Source of the DNA: Streptomyces sp. CNQ085
GTDB lineage: Bacteria; Actinomycetota; Actinomycetes; Streptomycetales; Streptomycetaceae
Direction of reading: 5' to 3'
Assembly: GCF_022614595.1 (NCBI RefSeq)
Contig: NZ_JAJFAU010000018.1
Coordinates: 13,382 to 47,408 of the forward strand
DNA length: 34,027 nt
Both the position numbers and the translations under genes were made by a program. Under the pieces are notes generated by a model. It had not been told where the DNA came from. It searched no databases and worked only from the letters and a program-made list of their open reading frames with translations. Positions 33,013 to 34,027 of this stretch are shown in pieces; the first letter of the stretch is position 1; each line of letters opens with the position of its first letter.

Positions 33013-33051
33013 CCCGGCAGCTTGCCAGAGTCCACCGTGCCGGGCCGCGGG

Positions 33052-33082
33052 TTGCCGCCACCGTGCCCGATCCCCGTAGAGT
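33052..33082 (+). promoter_or_regulatory. Candidate promoter of the final gene
   Basis: TTGCCG (33052-33057) and TAGAGT (33077-33082) have a 19-bp spacer, the same layout as the tatA candidate. The leader that follows is about 100 nt. Confidence 0.45.
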
Positions 33083-33088
33083 GACGCG

Positions 33089-33190
33089 CACACCACCGTG
33101 GGCCGCTGGTCAGCGGTGTGATGTCCCGATACCGACCGGCCTGCCCCGAAAGGGACTCGACGGGGCGGCACAGAGAACGAGGGGGTGCCG
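33089..33190 (+). other. Structured 5' leader of the final gene
   Basis: Two hairpins are visible: CCGCTG/CAGCGG (33103-33108 with 33111-33116) and an 8-bp stem around 33141-33148 with 33161-33168 enclosing a 12-nt loop. A ribosome-binding site AGGGGG (33180-33185) precedes the GTG. It does not match any riboswitch I know, so it is reported only as a folded leader. Confidence 0.35.
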
Positions 33191-34027
33191 GTGAGCACTG
33201 AGGCCGATCCGGTCCGGGCTCCGTTCCCGCCCGTCGTACCACCACGGCCCGCAGTGCCGCCGAGGGCCTACCGGGCCGCGGCAGCCGCGCCTCCGATAGC
33301 GACGGGGCCGCCGCCACCGCGGTTCGCGGCTCCCCCGGCGCGTCCGGAGACGCCGGGGGAGCCGGGGGAGCCGGAGACCGCTCCGGGGCCGGACCGGCGC
33401 GTGCGCGGTCCGGCCCGCACCGCCGCCGCGGCCGTCTGTCTCGTCCTGGGGTTCGGGCTGCTGGGCGGGGCCGCCGCCGGTACCTGGCTCACCGGCGGCT
33501 CCGGCGAGCGACCTGCGGCCGGCTACGCCGAGGCGCGCTCGCTGTGGCACGAGATACCCGTCGACACACTCTTCCCCCGCATCCTGCGCGGCGGGGGCGC
33601 CGGGCCGGGGCGCGCCGACCGCCTCTGGACCCGGGTGGCGGTCGCCCCCGACGCCGACTGCCGCAACGCCTTCGACCCGAAGCTGGCCGAGGTCCTCTCG
33701 CCGGCCGGCTGCGAGCGGCTGCTGCGCGCCACCTACACCGACGAGACCGGCAGCAGCGTCACCACGGTCGGGCTGCTGTTCACCGAGACCGGTGAGAAGG
33801 GGATGCGCGCCCTGCGCGAACGGTTCGACGAGGAGAACCTCGAACTGCGCGACGGCCTGATGCCCCGTCCGTACGCGGCGCGCGGCACCGCCGCCGCCCG
33901 TTTTGGCGACGCCCAGCGCGCGAGCTGGACGATCCGGCCGCTCACCGACGCCCCCGTGGTGGTCTACACCGTCTCCGGCTTCGCCGACGGCCGTGGGGGG
34001 GGGGGGGGGGGGGGGGGGGGGCCCACG
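33191..34027 (+). CDS. Single-pass membrane protein of unknown function (partial)
   Basis: The gene runs to the window end without a stop, so the C-terminus is missing. Residues 1-75 form a Pro/Ala-rich cytoplasmic tail. A transmembrane helix (about 76-98: AAAAVCLVLGFGLLGGAAAG) is followed by an extracellular domain (YAEARSLWHEIPVDTLFPR, DADCRNAFDP, PAGCERLLRATYTDETG, RGTAAARFGDAQRASW). The two Cys in that domain may pair. I recall similar proteins next to subtilisin-like mycosin genes of type VII secretion loci in Streptomyces, but nothing visible proves it. GTG at 33191 follows AGGGGG; GTG at 33185 is in frame too. Sequence after about 33994 is an unreliable G run. Confidence 0.75.
   Translation, partial: MSTEADPVRAPFPPVVPPRPAVPPRAYRAAAAAPPIATGPPPPRFAAPPARPETPGEPGEPETAPGPDRRVRGPARTAAAAVCLVLGFGLLGGAAAGTWLTGGSGERPAAGYAEARSLWHEIPVDTLFPRILRGGGAGPGRADRLWTRVAVAPDADCRNAFDPKLAEVLSPAGCERLLRATYTDETGSSVTTVGLLFTETGEKGMRALRERFDEENLELRDGLMPRPYAARGTAAARFGDAQRASWTIRPLTDAPVVVYTVSGFADGRGGGGGGGGGPT
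33995..34021. repeat. 27-G homopolymer, probable artefact
   Basis: An uninterrupted run of 27 G at the window end, flanked by CGT on the left and CCCACG on the right. Homopolymers this long are not seen elsewhere in the window, and it lies inside an otherwise normal coding region. Confidence 0.85.

Noticed and set aside
1..34027. tRNA or rRNA genes, insertion sequences, integrase or attachment sites
   Set aside because: I looked for cloverleaf-like segments, transposase motifs and flanking repeats while reading and found none that hold up; a tRNA scan would be the decisive check.

Overview
The window looks like chromosomal DNA of a Streptomyces or close relative. It has very high GC, strong G/C bias at third codon positions, many GTG starts, many leaderless-type promoters, and the complete actinobacterial Pup-proteasome locus in the order arc, dop, pup, prcB, prcA, (lacI-MFS), pafA, FKBP, FKBP, pafB, pafC, tatA, tatC, helY-type helicase. 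The assignment rests on gene content and recalled gene order; no database search was run.

Layout. 1-898: HAD-family phosphatase. 1285-4570: two tandem paralogous lipoprotein substrate-binding proteins (family 5) without permeases. 4658-6336 (minus): NarL-type response regulator downstream of a RecB/Cas4-like nuclease with a four-cysteine Fe-S signature. 6471-9509 (plus): site-2 protease, tRNA m1A58 methyltransferase and a Pro-rich anchored protein. 9557-9868 (minus): ferredoxin. 10147-19814: Pup-proteasome core (ATPase ring, Dop, Pup, 20S beta and alpha subunits, Pup ligase), with a divergent LacI regulator/MFS exporter pair lying between prcA and pafA. 19977-21438: a double-domain FKBP lipoprotein and a single-domain cytosolic FKBP. 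21553-23589: PafB and PafC (WYL regulators of the DNA-damage response). 23649-25432: a small membrane protein, TatA and TatC. 25450-25730: remnant of a diacylglycerol-kinase-like gene. 25776-28574: Ski2-like helicase. 28870-34027: 5'-3' exonuclease (minus), a BtuF-like metal/cobalamin receptor without signal peptide, a DUF2510 membrane protein, a PLP-dependent racemase/deaminase-fold enzyme (minus), and a membrane protein cut by the window end.

How it works together. Pup is attached to lysines by PafA, removed by Dop, and pupylated proteins are unfolded by the Arc ATPase into the PrcBA chamber. The Pup encoded here ends in Gly-Gly-Glu, so it is ready for ligation without deamidation by Dop. 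PafBC links the locus to DNA damage, and TatAC and the helicase are its usual neighbours.

I found no clearly new multi-gene system. The most interesting signals are regulatory. A GGTTTCAA element lies at almost the same distance from the -10 boxes of arc and pafA. Long perfect hairpins cut the proteasome locus into separate units. The pafA -10 box is built on the stop codon of the MFS gene. At least eight genes have a -10-like hexamer 6-7 nt before the start codon. One gene is actively decaying but retains its promoter. The window ends in a 27-G run that is probably an assembly or sequencing artefact.
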